A DNA stretch of 49,805 nucleotides, from positions 1 through 49,805 of the forward strand of contig JAFTKW010000007.1 of NCBI GenBank assembly GCA_017453065.1, in the 5' to 3' direction. Position numbers and translations under genes: made by a program. The notes beneath the pieces were generated by a model. It was given only the letters and a program-made list of their open reading frames with translations. It was not told the DNA's origin and searched no databases. The stretch is from Lachnospiraceae bacterium (GTDB taxonomy: Bacteria > Bacillota > Clostridia > Lachnospirales > Lachnospiraceae). Of this stretch, positions 49,581 through 49,805 are shown in pieces. Position 1 is the stretch's first letter, and each line of letters starts with the position of its first letter.

Positions 49581-49805
49581 TGGTTAAGCTTTCGACCGAT
49601 TAGTAAATGTCAGCTGAACACATTACTGTGCTTACACCTCATTCCTATCTACCTCATACTCTCTAAGGGGTCTTTCTGATAAATCAGATGGATATCTCAT
49701 CTTGAGGGGGGCTTCACGCTTAGATGCCTTCAGCGTTTATCCCTGCCGGACTTGGCTACTCTGCCATAGGGTTGATCCCTAACAGATGCACCAGTGGTCC
49801 GTCCA
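49581..49805 (-). rRNA. 23S ribosomal RNA, 3' end fragment
   Basis: The minus strand from the right edge reads TGGACGGACCACTGGTGC, then GGTGTAAGCACAGTAATGTG and ends CTAATCGGTCGAAAGCTTAACC, the conserved 3' end of bacterial 23S rRNA. About 225 nt are present; the 5' part lies outside the window. The mature 3' end is placed near 49581 by comparison with remembered 23S termini. Confidence 0.96.

Overview
The window is a chromosomal stretch of a low-GC Firmicute, most likely family Lachnospiraceae (Clostridia). Supporting signs are a Re-citrate-synthase-like gene beside an NADP isocitrate dehydrogenase, a leuS T-box, a CcpA-type cre site at pta-ackA, BspA-like leucine-rich-repeat surface proteins with SPxTG sorting signals, a CheV chemotaxis protein and near-consensus sigma-A promoters. 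Genus is not resolved. Most genes lie on the minus strand.

Layout, left to right. (1) 1-4,642: the conserved cluster DUF177-rpmF-plsX-acpP-rnc-smc, read right to left. It is split between rpmF and plsX by a TraX-family membrane protein gene and a non-coding element of about 520 bp (3216-3735), which has imperfect terminal inverted repeats and four TTTTGGGCAT palindromes. (2) 4.7-8.1 kb: a Re-citrate synthase / GntR-FCD regulator / NADP-isocitrate dehydrogenase operon. A perfect palindrome overlaps its -10 box. (3) 8.2-16.8 kb: a class B sortase and two large LRR surface proteins, probably its substrates. (4) 16.9-18 kb: a cysteine/glycine/asparagine-rich small protein and two unrecognised small proteins on the plus strand. 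(5) 18.1-23.1 kb: leuS with a T-box leader (specifier probably CUC), then an EF-G-like GTPase. (6) 23.3-27.2 kb: prephenate dehydrogenase, then a two-gene phosphorelay module whose kinase-like member has HisKA-REC-REC-HPt but no ATPase domain. (7) 27.3-31.2 kb: pta-ackA, divergent from tmcAL, whose product uses acetate for tRNA modification. (8) 31.2-39.6 kb: a minus-strand run zf-HC2 protein-polA-coaE-FtsA-like-metallohydrolase, then a separately promoted ACT/UPF0237-UPF0210 pair. The UPF0237 frame carries an in-frame TGA before its conserved C-terminus. (9) 39.7-43.4 kb: tRNA-Leu(CAA), a TrmB-type regulator coupled to lysA, and a MATE transporter. (10) 43.4-49.8 kb: ung, hisF, hisH, a 714-residue acidic membrane protein, a divergent Sir2-like protein, cheV, and the 3' end of a 23S rRNA gene with no 5S gene before its terminator.

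The observations I rate most worth a second look are the palindromic TIR-bounded element at 3.2-3.7 kb, the interrupted UPF0237 gene, the ATPase-less hybrid kinase, the GntR operator on the citrate-branch promoter, and the sortase with its cytoplasmic N-terminal region. Family assignments come from reading translated sequence and from remembered family features; no database search was run.
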